Below are positions 1 to 10,892 of a DNA stretch of 59,731 bases, piece by piece. Position 1 is the stretch's first letter. The number at the start of each line of letters is the position of its first letter. The notes under the pieces are model-generated. The model had not been told where the DNA came from and ran no database searches. It was given only the letters and a program-made list of their open reading frames with translations. Source of the DNA: Amphimedon queenslandica (Eukaryota; Porifera; Demospongiae; Haplosclerida; Niphatidae). A program made the translations under genes and the position numbers. The stretch lies in assembly GCF_000090795.2 (NCBI RefSeq), contig NW_003546243.1, positions 845,675-905,405 on the forward strand. The letters are read 5' to 3'.

Positions 1-1023
1 ATTCCGGTAGCTTGTGTGGTATCCCCTTATCTTTAGTTCTTAAGATATAATTCAGGAAAAACTCTTTTTGATCATAGTCAAGTGCCCAGCTCCTACCAGT
101 ATATTCTAATTCACTACAGACTACCAAATCACCGTCATAAACTAGTTTAGCATAGAGCGTTAGCTTCTTATTGATTCTGTCATCATGTAGACTTACAAAC
201 ACTATTGCAATGTGATTAGGGTCCCGATTATCATAGTAACCTAATCGCCTAATCTATAATTGGAACAAAATGGCAATTATTATTTCACATACACTTACCA
301 ACAGACCCTTCTTTACTTTCAGCCAGAGGCTCTTCAGCGAATGATTATATGAATGATGAAATTGAAACATATCATCAGAAACCTGCTATAAGTAAAAGTA
401 TAATTAACTATTGAAACTAGGACTGACATAGATACAGAACTATGAGTTGGAATCGAAATAGTCTCGTCCCCTCCTTTGTGGGGACGAGACTAGAATGGAA
501 ATAGCTAAATCAGATGGTTTACAAGTGTCAGTGGTTAGGCATCTAGCATCTAACTAAATTTATATATACAAAAGTACTGATTAGCAGGGGCGGATCTAGG
601 ATTGACTTTTTGGGGAGCCCATAATGATATGGGTGGGGTAATTAGTGGGTGTGGTCAATTAGGCCTGCAGGATTTCATTTGGGAAGTCAAAATTTTGAAG
701 ATTAGGCCTCTTAAATGAGCTCCTTTGTGGTTTACAGACTGTTTACACAGTCAAGTACTGCAGTTGTTTCACAGTTTACATAGATAAAACCAATTTTATA
801 CTTGACCAGAAAAATTTTTGGGGGGGCCTGGCCCCCCAGGCTCCCCCTAGATCCGCCCCTGCTGATTAGACCTAATTATTCATACCAATTTTGTGTCTGG
901 ACGGTTCACGGCCATTGGTTTGCCACTAAAAGCATCTTTATTAATAAAGAAGTAATAGCAGAACATACATAACAGAGATAAGGTCAGTAATACAAAGAGC
1001 AATGTTTTCCTTGAGGCAGCCAT
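1..1023 (-). CDS. Type II (signal-anchor) membrane protein, 3' end outside window
   Basis: Three exons are visible at 886-1023, 299-385 and 1-253, with good GT-AG borders and consistent phase (138 and 87 bp, both multiples of three). The protein starts MAASRK and enters at once a hydrophobic stretch of about 20 residues (TLLFVLLTLSLLCMFCYYFF) without a clear signal-peptidase site. A single-pass type II protein with a lumenal or extracellular C-terminal part is therefore likely. The downstream part (IRRLGYYDNRDP..., then a beta-rich segment with LTLYAKLVYDGDLVV) is not a family I recognise. Golgi glycosyltransferases and sulfotransferases have this topology, but no catalytic motif is visible. 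The reading frame is still open at base 1, so the gene continues to the left. A MITE lies in intron 1 and another sits 20 bp upstream of the start codon. Confidence 0.6.
585..861. mobile_element. Short non-autonomous hAT-like element (MITE), 277 bp
   Basis: The ends are inverted repeats: CAGGGGCGGATCTAGG at the left and its complement CCTAGATCCGCCCCTG at the right. The element is flanked on both sides by the same 8 bp, CTGATTAG (577-584 and 862-869). An 8-bp target duplication with CAGGG...CCCTG termini is the hallmark of hAT transposons. No transposase ORF is present, so it was mobilised in trans. It lies in intron 1 of the first gene. Confidence 0.88.
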
Positions 1024-1042
1024 GATGCATAACAATCACTAT

Positions 1043-1384
1043 TAGTGGTGGGCGATATATCGATATTTTATCGATATTTTACGGTATCGATTCGTATCGG
1101 TATCGAAATTTTGAAGGAATCCGGATCGATACGTTGGCCACGCCCATTTATTATGGTTAAATAATATTAATAATGAAAATTTTAATAAGTTAATGACGTA
1201 TAATACACACACGTGGATACACGTGCATGAAAACATCGATGAAAACAGTCAATAATAAGGGGTGTGACTCCATAGGTGTGGCCTAAATATCGTATCAAAA
1301 CTGTATCGATACTCCCGATATCGATATGAGCTGATATCGATCGGTATCGTATCGAACCATTTTGGCCAGTATCGCCCACCACTA
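1043..1384. mobile_element. Second hAT-like MITE, 342 bp, rich in TATCGATA motifs
   Basis: The terminal inverted repeat is TAGTGGTGGGCGATA at the left and TATCGCCCACCACTA at the right. An exact 8-bp target duplication, ATCACTAT, occurs at 1035-1042 and 1385-1392. Both ends carry subterminal clusters of the palindrome TATCGATA, as expected for transposase-binding sites. There is no coding capacity; ORFs inside it are chance. It sits immediately upstream of the start codon at 1023, in what should be the promoter or 5' UTR of the first gene. Confidence 0.88.
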
Positions 1385-1392
1385 ATCACTAT

Positions 1393-2013
1393 TCACTATT
1401 AATAATATTGGAATGCGCACGTGATCAGTATGAATATAATTAACCCAGGGATAATACTAACGTTGGAATTATATCCCCAAGATTAACCTAACCACAGAAT
1501 CATAACAGAATGTAATTTTTAAATTTAATTGATTGCAATGCTTTTGAGTTATATTCTTTATACAGTGGTGTAGGATATCTTACCACACCAGTTTGCAAGT
1601 ACCCTCTTGTTTCTTTACTTTTCTCCAATTTAATCCTATAATACTTTTCCATTTTTAATGTTTTTTATTTACTTGTTATTAATAACAATACAGCTGCCAA
1701 ACATTTGTGGTTACTTTGATCATGTATGCAGCATGTCCCTAAAAATAGAAATCAGCTCTATTTTTGCAACAAGTTGCTCAAAAATCAAAGTAACAACAAA
1801 TCTTGCTATAGTAACATGTTGCCTGGTGTATGGAAGGCTTAAATATGCGACCTAGTGTCATACAGTAGGCAATTGCTAACAACATTCGTGGCAGGCTACT
1901 TTGCCAAAAATAGCAATGCCTTTAGACTACCAAAGGAACAAACACACTTCCTGCTTTTTGTCTTTTTTTCAGTAATCTCATAAATAACTTATTATTAGAA
2001 ATACAAAAAATTA
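1393..2013. other. Intergenic region without recognisable gene
   Basis: AT-rich sequence between the divergent upstream side of the first gene and the 3' end of the unknown gene at 2014. I see no splice-bounded coding stretch or repeat with clear ends. A 65-codon ORF on the + strand (1658-1855) has no supporting features. Confidence 0.5.
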
Positions 2014-2914
2014 TTATTGTTGATCACCTTGTGTAATAAAAACAGTACTAGATCTATTTAAATATTGTTCGTTTTGTTTTTCACTGCTGTGAATTGGGAA
2101 TTCTTCTCTCATGCAACATGCATTTTGAACTTCAATTATTTCTCTCAGATGTTTTAATGCTTTGGTTTGTGGTTTCTGATGAGACAAAGTAGAGACTTTC
2201 CCATAATAAAGACCGGCATTTTCTTTAGGTGATTGCATTGGAGCAGAAGGTGATGTAGAAAATGAAGCATCAGTGTAATATTTCAATTGCTTATCAATGA
2301 TATCCTGTGAGAACATTCCTCGTTTGTGAAAGTTGGCACTGCTGCCGTTTAGGAAAAAGTTCTGCTCTTCTCGGTGTCTTGCAGACCTCGATGCAATGCG
2401 GGACCTGCTTTGCTGCAAGCTATACAAGCTATTGCTCAATCTAGAGCTCATCTGCCATGGTTCAGCTCCCTCTGCAGTTCCTCTTCCTCTGCTTGAGGTA
2501 GGAACCCTATATTCATAGGAGGCAGGTAAGTATCTCTCAGCACGAATGGGGACGTTCCTTTTTCCTCTTTGAAGCCCAGATGATGGATGATACAGTGAAG
2601 ACAATGGAACCTCCTGTAGCACTCCACTAGCATTGAAGGAGCCACCAGTTTGACCCAGTTCTGCTACTGGTCCAGATGCAAGTGAAGATAGAGGCAGCTA
2701 AAAATTAACAGAATGATGAACCATGCAATGATAGCTATACCTTTGATGTGTAGTTTCTTCTCTTCCATGTTGCTGGGTGCTGTCTTGCATACATGTAAGA
2801 TTCTAAAGGCGTTGACATGTTACCCCTGAAGCCTGTTGATAGTCTACTGGTGGGTCTCAGCTCTGCCTGTGAGAGATCTTCAAAGTGTTGAAAGGCATTG
2901 AGAGAGCCAAACAT
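2014..2914 (-). CDS. Unknown low-complexity protein, 285 aa
   Basis: Two exons, 2741-2914 (58 codons) and 2014-2697, joined in phase 0. I chose the Met at 2914 (MFGSLNAFQHFEDLSQAELR); an in-frame Met at 2989 would add 25 residues. The protein is rich in Ser, Arg, Gln and Tyr, with stretches such as SRLSNSLYSLQQSRSRIASR, no transmembrane segment and no catalytic motif. It is probably largely disordered. I do not recognise a family. It is divergent from the kinase gene that starts at 3434. Confidence 0.6.
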
Positions 2915-3433
2915 GATGGAAACTTGCTCACCCAGCCACGCCTTTCCCCGTGAGCTCTTAGCTTTTACGTGGGCGTACCGCGTCAGCAATTACCTCGTTA
3001 CCTTGGTAACTTAATGAGCTCCACCTAGATAGTCTTGTTGCATGCAATTCGCAATACAGTAGCAATGATGATTTGGCTTTCACAGTGTTTGGAAGTTTTA
3101 TAGCTAGCTAGATAATAGACAACGACTGGAGTGCACAAACTAGTGAACTACTTTTACTATTAGACTAGTATCTAGATGACTAGATCTAAGCAACCGTTTC
3201 AAAAACAGTGGGCTGATTGTGACTTTCAACATAAACTATACACAATAAATTTACCAAAATATGCAATACAGAGTGATACACAAGAGTTTTTTTTGCACCC
3301 CATTACAGCTCATAAAATAGATTAGATCTAAGCCTACTCTTGTCATTCCGTGTTTTGACAATGCACATTTTATCTATAGGTGTGGTTCATCAACTTATCA
3401 AGTGCAAGTCAGCAATATTAGTCCCAAGCTTTC

Positions 3434-4877
3434 ATGTCATTAGAACCTGCTCAGCTGAGAAAGGAGGTTGGCAAGGCTACATTTATTTTGGAAAATGTGG
3501 AAATAGGTTTAAAAATAAGCGACGGAGCTTATGGTGTCGTGAATGAAGTGAAAATCGATGATGGGACTCTTTGTGCTGGGAAGACGCCCCATGAATATCT
3601 TGTGAGAGAGGTATGTATCAAAGAGTTATTGTTCAGTAAAACAAGTTTTCGCCCGGGGCGCAGCTCCCGAGCCTTTTAACACAAAATTTACATTCTGTGT
3701 CAGTTGTGTACATGGCCATATGGACAGCTGGGCTGGGAGTGGCCAGACTGTACCACTGCACTGCACTGCACCACCATTCAATGGCATTGGCAGTAGTAGA
3801 ATTAGCTGCATACTGATCAAAATATTTATAGAAGGGTTTTGTTTCTAGGATAAAACATTCCTTAAGAAGTTTTGTGATGAGGTTCTCCTTCACGTCAAGC
3901 AGCATCATCCTAACATTGTTCAAGTTATAGGACTCCATTATCCTCCTAGCTCCAGATTTATACCAATGTTGATAATGGAGTATCTTCCAATGACACTGGG
4001 AAATTGTTTAGACAAGAAGCAGCCTATGCTTGAACCTGAAGAGCTAAAACGGCCTCAAACCCAATACTCCATCCTTCTTGGTGTTGCTAATGGTCTTATT
4101 TACCTTCATCAGAAGGAACCACCTGTATACCATCGTGACCTCACAGCTTATAATGTACTGTTAACCGCCAACTTCACAGCAAAGATATCAGACCTTGGAA
4201 TGTCCAGAATTGTTGCTGTTTCAGGTGAGAAGCTTACTGCAGCACCAGGCAATGTAAATGTGATGCCACCTGAAGCGAAGAAGGATAATCCAATTTATAA
4301 TCACAAGATTGATGTGTTTGCTTTTGGCTGCCTCATTCTTCACATTGCTTCTGGTCAGTTTCCTGTACCAAAAAGAGATAGCTTCCAAGAGAATCCAAAT
4401 GATGATACATGTACATCATACATTAAGATAACAGAGTGGAGTAGGAGATACAAATATGTAAAGGCTATACTAGATGAGGATGATCACGAGCTCCTTCCAC
4501 TAGCACAACAGTGCCTCGAAGATAATCCTAGAGATCGACCTGAAATGATTGACCTTGTTCATTTCATTGAAAACACAAAGACAATCGGTTTAATAGACTC
4601 AAGTCTTGGCTCTATTATTAAAAATGCTCCTGAAGTAACCATCTGTGGAAAGAGGGTTCCAAACTGTCGTTCATGTCCGACATGTAATTACATTATAGAG
4701 CATGCTCCAGACGGTAGTAACAGATCTAGCAAGTTTGTTGTGTGTCCTCGTTGCAAAAAGGAGTACTGTTTCCTATGCCTTCAAGCAAGGGATGCTTGTT
4801 TGAAAGATGCACCAGAATCTTGGTATGGCGACTGTGCTAGGAACATTGCTCCAAGACAAACTGGAAAAATTAATTGA
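3434..4877 (+). CDS. Protein kinase fused to a C-terminal IBR/Rcat-like zinc domain, 401 aa
   Basis: Exons 3434-3610 and 3849-4877 join in phase 0. Residues about 25-315 are a kinase domain of TK/TKL type: a degenerate glycine loop (ISDGAYGVV), a lysine in LCAGK, HRDLTAYNVLL as catalytic loop, DLG in place of DFG, MPPE in place of APE, and a normal DVFAFGCL helix. HRD loops with T instead of K/A resemble tyrosine-kinase-like enzymes. Residues about 325-390 form a cysteine-rich module: CRSCPTCNYIIE, then CPRCKKEYCFLCL and further Cys. This spacing resembles the IBR/Rcat zinc fold of RBR ubiquitin ligases. The position of the catalytic Cys in GCNH is occupied by Ser (DGSNR), so ligase activity by that mechanism is unlikely. 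The kinase call is firm; the zinc-fold assignment is an inference from spacing. Confidence 0.85.
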
Positions 4878-5092
4878 AATTTTTTAATAATTATTTTTGT
4901 TGTAGTGTTTAAAAAGTAATTTTAATGTGTTTTGATGAAATACTTTTTGGTTTAACTACATGTATCAAAACAGTACTTATGTCCTATAGATATAGCCACT
5001 TGATACAAAACTAATGATGCATTAAAACATTCACTCTTCACATAATCTGCCATTTATTCTTAAGTGATAAAGCACTACTCTATTATACTCTT
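4878..5092. other. Convergent 3' region between the kinase gene and TBC1D31
   Basis: The 215 bp between two convergent stop codons probably hold both 3' UTRs. The sequence is AT-rich and I see no other feature. Confidence 0.5.
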
Positions 5093-8000
5093 CTAAGTAG
5101 AGAGAAGTGAGGGACTGGTGCTATCCCTCATGTGCTGTGCTATTCTCCTCCTCAGATTGTGTACACTATGCAACAACTGTGTCTCCTCGCCATTTAACTG
5201 CTTCCTATGGTGAGGCCATTGACCTGCTCCTATATAAAAGAGAGTAGTTGTATATTATAATTATTATTATTATAAGTACCAGTATGATTATTATCAGGAG
5301 GATTTATTGATGATATTTCTTCGCTGGAACTAGAATCCTATAATATCATATAAGTGTTATTAACTAGTATAAATGTATACATCTAATAGCAAAGTTATAG
5401 GTAATAGACATGTACATGTACATGTACATGTACATGCAAGTCATGCATGTGTACTTATTTCCTGATTAGTACAGGTACCTGTATAATATTATGATTGCTA
5501 TCATCACATACTTTCATTGTTTGTAATTTCATAAAAGCTGTTTCCAATTTCTTCTCTTCCTCCTTATATTTCTCTTGTGCAGCTTGGAGGTTTTGCTCTT
5601 TTAAATCGTTTTGTAATGAGCGTAATTCCCGACAAGCTAACGCAATGTCCTCATTGTTTCTGGCTTGAAGATCATTTTCCAACTGAATCATGTTGGACTG
5701 GGCCTCTTGTATATCTGCTATTTTAGATGGTGGACTGAATCTCTCTGATTCTGTAAGAAAATCATACATGTATGTAGTACCATACAAATACAATGTACAT
5801 GTACATGTAATTTTAACTAGGTCTACATTTTAGTAGAAAGTTTGAGCCGGTTCTGATCAAATTTGGATTTAAATTTTAAAGTTGCTCCAAAAATGAGCCA
5901 AAGTCCCTGTACTATGGTACAGTGATGACCACATTTTGTCAAAAATGAAAAGAAGAAAATTCTCTATTTTTATAATTATTCTTGATACATATACACATTC
6001 TTATGTTGTGTAGAAAGTTTGAGCTGATTCCGATCAAGTTTGGATTTTTTAATGAATTTTTAAAGTTACTCCAAAATCGGCCCAAAGTCCCTGTACTATA
6101 GTACAGGGTCTTCGGCCAAATTTTACCCAAAATTAAAAGGAGAGAATTCTTCATTTTTATAATTTTTTCTGATGCATATACATGTTCTTATGTTGCGCAG
6201 AAAGTTTAAGCTGATTCCGATCAAGTTTGGATTTTTTACGAATTTTTTAAGTTGCTCCATATGCATGAAGCAAGCTTTGTGGGAACCCAGTTTACAACGT
6301 ATTTATTAACTTTATGAAAACATTTGAGTTTCCGAGCAATATATTCATTCTTTCTCTTTCTCAAACCTGTTCTTTCTCTCTCTACTTCATGAGCATTCCT
6401 AAGTCTATACATAGCTAGCTCATGACGTCTCAACAGCTCCCTCTCAAGACAGGCTCTCTGTGCCTGCAGTTCTAATGAGCGTATTTCAACCTCTTCTATG
6501 GCTTCTTGTGTCTCCTTATCCCTCAGTAATACCTACAGGTACATCCACACGAGAGATTTTCATACATGTACATGCTCATTTGTACCTTTTTCTCTATTTC
6601 TTTGTCCATTTTCTCAATCTCTAACTCTCTCAGTGTCTGTTGCTGCTGAAGATACTTTTGTCTCGCATCATCGAGCGATTTCAATTCTTTCAGTTTAGCC
6701 TCGCGCTTCATTGCAGCTAGTCTTGCCCTCTGGTCTGAGAGCTTCTCCTCCTCTAGCTCCAGCATCTTCTTCCTCTGAGACTCCGCCTGTAGGAGGAGCT
6801 CGTGCTGTCGCTGCCAAGCCTCATCTTCCTGACGTCGCTGCTCAGCCAATCTCTCCAGCTCAAGAGTCTGTTGCCTGTCACGTGAGGATCATGTGACATC
6901 AGAAACAATCGAATTAATTACGTACCTTTGTCTGAGGTACTCTTGTTCCTCTCTCCTTATCCTCTCTTTCTCTTGTAACTATAAATAGTAACACAATGAT
7001 GTAATGCGCTATTCCTCTACCTGATAATTGACGATATATTTTGGGTATTTATTAAATATCGGATACGCTCCGCTTGTGAGAGGGACAAAGTCTCCCAGCG
7101 TCTTGTGTGGGTGTATGGCTGGGGGTGTGGCTTCCTGCATCCTGTAAGCATCTTGTAAAACAACCTTTAGATTGACTGTACTTTGATGCCTCATGAAATA
7201 CTAAGAGAAAGAAAGAAATGCATAAAGATGAACAATAGGATTGATGAAAATCAAACACAACTAAATTTATCCTGAAAAATTGCAATTTATTTTGAGTGCT
7301 ACATGTACATGTACATGTAGCACTCAAAATCTTTAAAATAAAGGCATCAATTAATTCATTAGCTATAGGAAGGCTTCCCTAACCTCAACGTCTTCAACAG
7401 TCGTGCATTTCAAGAGAGCCGAGCGTGCACAGGATATATAGGCAGCAGCTACCATTAGGAGGAAGGAGGGAGGCTGGGAGAGGACGTTGTCCCATAACTT
7501 GAGCCACTCTTCCTTGGACAAAGCCTCGCTGAACAGGGTCTGTAGAAGAGGCCAGGCATAGACCTGGGCGGTGATGTTATGAGATACGAAGTGTTGAAGT
7601 AAGTGATTATCGTGATGGGAGAGGAGGTTCTCTACCAGGGACAATACGTTCAATGGAGGATTAGGAAAATATTCAAACCAGTGACTACACCAATTGACTA
7701 AAGAAGAACAAGAACATATTAATGCACATACATGTACATGTACATAGTACATTTTTAATATGTTAATAGCAGACACTTTGTTGCTATTTATGCTTACATA
7801 ATATGGTGGCGACCATTTCGAATATTACCAGCTGGTTGTTTTGAAAATGCTTGACGAAAGGGAATATGAGAGGAGGAAGGTAATCCACTTCACTGAACAA
7901 TGGACTCCAGTGGGACAGAGCAGAAAGGGTGCTATAAAGAGAGATCAGAGAAGATTAAAATAAATAATAAAATAAATAATTATAAAGAGCATAATAATTT

Positions 8001-10077
8001 TAAAAATAACAGTAGCAATAATGAATAAATAAATTAATAGTAATACCGTTGCAGTATTCTTAGTAGCTTTTGGCTCTTGATGGGGTACTTGTCTCCAATG
8101 TCAATGTAAGCAGAATGAGTCCCTTTATCCAGGAGTGTGGAGTAAGACATGTGATTGAGAGGTAACTGAAGTAATGAACGCCAAATAAAGGAACTAGAAT
8201 ATAAAAAAGAAAATACAGTGTAGTTATAATGCTTATATGCACATGTACATGTACATGTATCAGTTATTAATGGTGGGTTTAATGTTTTATTTTTACCGAT
8301 ATTTTGCTGGGTATTCTCCATAGCCTCTCAATATGCTTCTTAGTTTAGCTAAATTGAGAGACACGCCTCCTCCAGCAGAGCTCGTTTCACCTCTCTTAGC
8401 GGACTGACTGGTTTTAGAAACAGGTTTAACAGGAGGATCAGGTACTGAGGTAGAGGATGAGGAGAGTTTGGAGACTTGAGAAGAAGACTTCTCAACTTGG
8501 AACAATTCGGAGACCGTTAAAGAAGGCTGACAAAGAAAATAAAGAAGAGAAATATAAAGCATTTGTCCTACCAGATGGTGTGCTTTTAAAGAATGAGAGA
8601 GATCATATATTAGGAGGGAACCTTGCTCAGTAACAGCTGCTACATGTCTACCCATTGGGTCAATGTGAGCCATTGAGATTAACTATGAGAGAGGGGGAGA
8701 TGAAGTGGAGTAAAAGATTAATTTTATTATAATAAGCTTAAAGTACCTCCTCATCTTTACCTCCTAGTGTGAACAGCAGCTGACATCCAGTTACACTAAC
8801 AAACCTCAGCAAGCCATCCTGTGCCAACATACCCAAGACCTACATATCATAATAAAATAATAAATGATCATATTAATTTCATTATAATGTCACTGCTGCA
8901 TAGAGTGACTTATAGTGGCTATTATTATTGATATTTATTGTTACAGACCTGGCTTTTATGTCCATCAAAAGTACCAGGCACAAAGAGGAGTTGTTTGACG
9001 TTCTTTACTTTTGATGGTAACTGTATGACGTGTTCCAACACGTGTCTCTTCATGCTCCATATGTACAGTATATTAGAGCGACCACCAGCAACAAGGAAGG
9101 AGCCTGAACAATGGATGAGACAGAGCAAGTTTGAGCTGATTCTGATCAAATTTGGATTTTTTATGAATTTTTAAAGTTGCTCAAAAATCAGGCAAAAGTC
9201 CCTGTACTATAGCACAGGGACTTTGGCCAAATTTCATCAAAAATGTAAAGTAGAGAATTCTCTTTTTTATAATTTTTTCTGATGCATATACATGTTCTTA
9301 TGTTGCGTAGAAAGTTTGAGCTGATTCTGATCAAATTAGAATTTTTTATGAATTTTTAAAGTTACAAAATCCGCTGTAACAAAGTATAGGGACTTTGGCC
9401 ACTGAGAGAACTCCCCATTATAGCTACACATGTACATGACGTTAGTGCATATGCTTACCATCTTGTGTGGTAGCGAATGCTCTGTAATGAGGAGGAGGGC
9501 CAGACGGAAGTGGAAGGTTGTATTTATAATCAAGTGTACTAGTGTCCCACACGTGAATGGAGTCATCTTTGAAACAAGTTATGATACTGTTAGTCAATGG
9601 CAGGAAGAACACCTTATATACAATGAAATTAGGAATAAAAAAATATAAGAATATTTCCAGCCCCTTTCAAAATTGTATGAGCAACCTCTCTTCATTAAGG
9701 ACACCATTGGGCCCACACAGAGGTGTCCTCATTTCAGTGGTGCATTTGTAAAGGTTTGTGCCAATTGGGACATTAAAATGTCCTCACTATAAAGGTGTCC
9801 TCATTATAAAGGTGTCCTTATTATAAAGGTGTCCTTATTATCAAGGGTACACAGTCCAAGAGGTTATAAAAGAGAGAGAGAGTGAAAGGAGCTTACATCT
9901 TGCACCCCAACACTTTCACCTCCACACAAGGTCTTGCGTCTTATGCCAGTATTGATATCCCATAGGACAGAGTCACAGGCTGTCACTACTAACAGATACT
10001 GACCACTCTGAGGCAATGAGAGGGACTTTATTGACGCTTCATGGGGACCAAACGTAGTTATCAATTGACGAGAACCT

Positions 10078-10127
<50 letters not shown>

Positions 10128-10682
10128 AAAATGGGTAGGATAAAATGCATGTACATGTACATATATGCACCAATTTATAAAGGTGTCACCATTCATTGAT
10201 GAGTGAATTTAAAATGAGTACATGTACATGCATTAATACTCACCAATATTTATACAGTGCACATTTAAATCGTTAGTTGCTACAAAAAGCTCGTTAGAGT
10301 AGGTGTGGCTTATCAGAAGTGCTGTACAAGTTTTTCCCAACCGATACACAACCTGATATCTACACATCATTTTTAAAACGTAGCATTTTAAAAAGAAAAT
10401 TAAAATTTCTCACTTGTTTCTGTAAACGTCAAAAGAATATATTACGCCAAGTTGATCAGTTGCTATGAACCAGTTGCCATGACAACCAAATGTCACCCTG
10501 GTAAAGGGTACATGGCGGCCGGCAGCAGTCAGACCAATTCTTGTGTTCCTAATACTCAATAGAAACCTAAAGAAGATAAAATAGTATAAATTGACTTGGA
10601 CTAACCCATCCTTCTCTCTGGGCGTTGGTTTTCTGCCCCAAATGCTCCCGCCATCTCCTCCACAGAGATCTATGCTCTCCAT
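5093..10682 (-). CDS. TBC1D31: TBC1 domain family member 31 (WD40-TBC-coiled coil), 994 aa
   Basis: Nineteen exons: 10606-10682, 10414-10566, 10244-10359, 9897-10075, 9459-9612, 8949-9103, 8747-8839, 8572-8682, 8297-8526, 8047-8193, 7798-7931, 7384-7697, 7021-7200, 6926-6978, 6586-6874, 6367-6532, 5512-5750, 5280-5337, 5093-5229. They sum to 2985 bp, an exact reading frame. The N-terminal third is a WD40 propeller (FKDDSIHVWD, VLGMLAQDGLLRFV). The middle is a TBC-type domain opening with KLRSILRGYGEYPAKYR and FIWRSLLQLP and including WFEYFPNPPLNVLS. The C-terminal third is a long coiled coil. Order and motifs match vertebrate TBC1D31/WDR67 (about 1066 aa), a centriolar-satellite protein linked to ciliogenesis. 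Introns carry satellite repeats (5830-6260, 9120-9400). Confidence 0.95.
5402..5438. repeat. (ACATGT)n microsatellite
   Basis: Five or so tandem ACATGT units lie in intron 17 of TBC1D31. The same hexamer motif recurs at many other intronic places, for example 7302-7320, 7732-7744, 8240-8258, 10149-10160, 13278-13292, 31617-31628, 49626-49643 and 58698-58714. It is self-complementary (TACATGTA). I list this tract as representative. Confidence 0.8.
5830..6262 (+). repeat. Intronic satellite, about 2.5 units of ~180 bp
   Basis: Repeated units contain AAAGTTTGAGC(T/C)GATTC, then GATTTTTT.AATTTTTAAAGT, then GTCCCTGTACTATAGTACAGGG, then AGAATTCT and TTATGTTG.GTAGA. The unit restarts at each GTAGAAAGTTTGAG (about 5833, 6012 and 6197), giving a period near 180 bp. 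The whole array lies in one TBC1D31 intron (between exons 16 and 17). The same family occurs in introns of other genes in this window on both strands. Confidence 0.85.
9120..9400 (+). repeat. Intronic satellite copy of the ~180-bp family
   Basis: Two partial units, recognised by AGTTTGAGCTGATTCTGATC at the start and repeated near 9316, with CCCTGTACTATAGCACAGGG between them. It lies in the TBC1D31 intron between exons 5 and 6. Confidence 0.85.
9786..9850 (+). repeat. Short tandem repeat, ~17 bp unit
   Basis: About four tandem copies of a unit like AAAGGTGTCCTTATTAT, in the TBC1D31 intron between exons 4 and 5. Looser relatives (GGTGTCCTCA) extend leftward to about 9720. Confidence 0.75.
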
Positions 10683-10892
10683 TTATCCGGACACAACATT
10701 TCCCGGGAAATTTTTGAAAAATACAAAGAGGCGCGAGAGTTAAAATTAAGAGTTTGCGAGCATGCGCAGTAGGATCTCCCGCAGATTAGTGGGGAATGAT
10801 TAAGAATCATAAACAACAAGACTAAGTATCATTACAATTGTTATGCATAATAATACATTGTGCTAAAATCATAATGTGTGTGTGGCATGCAA
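10683..10892. promoter_or_regulatory. Upstream region of TBC1D31 / 3' region of TRIP13
   Basis: This 210-bp stretch separates the TRIP13 stop codon from the TBC1D31 start on the same strand. It contains the palindrome ATTTCCCGGGAAAT (10698-10711) and a GCATGCGCA element near 10760 that resembles the NRF-1 core found in animal housekeeping promoters. No TATA box is evident. Function is inferred from position. Confidence 0.4.

Noticed and set aside
1042-1382. Two overlapping ORFs on the minus strand
   Set aside because: They fall wholly inside the hAT-like MITE at 1043-1384 and have no coding character.
3641-3690. GC-rich palindromic patch (CGCCCGGGGCGCAGCTCCCGAG) as a transposon end
   Set aside because: No matching inverted partner or target duplication was found within the kinase intron.
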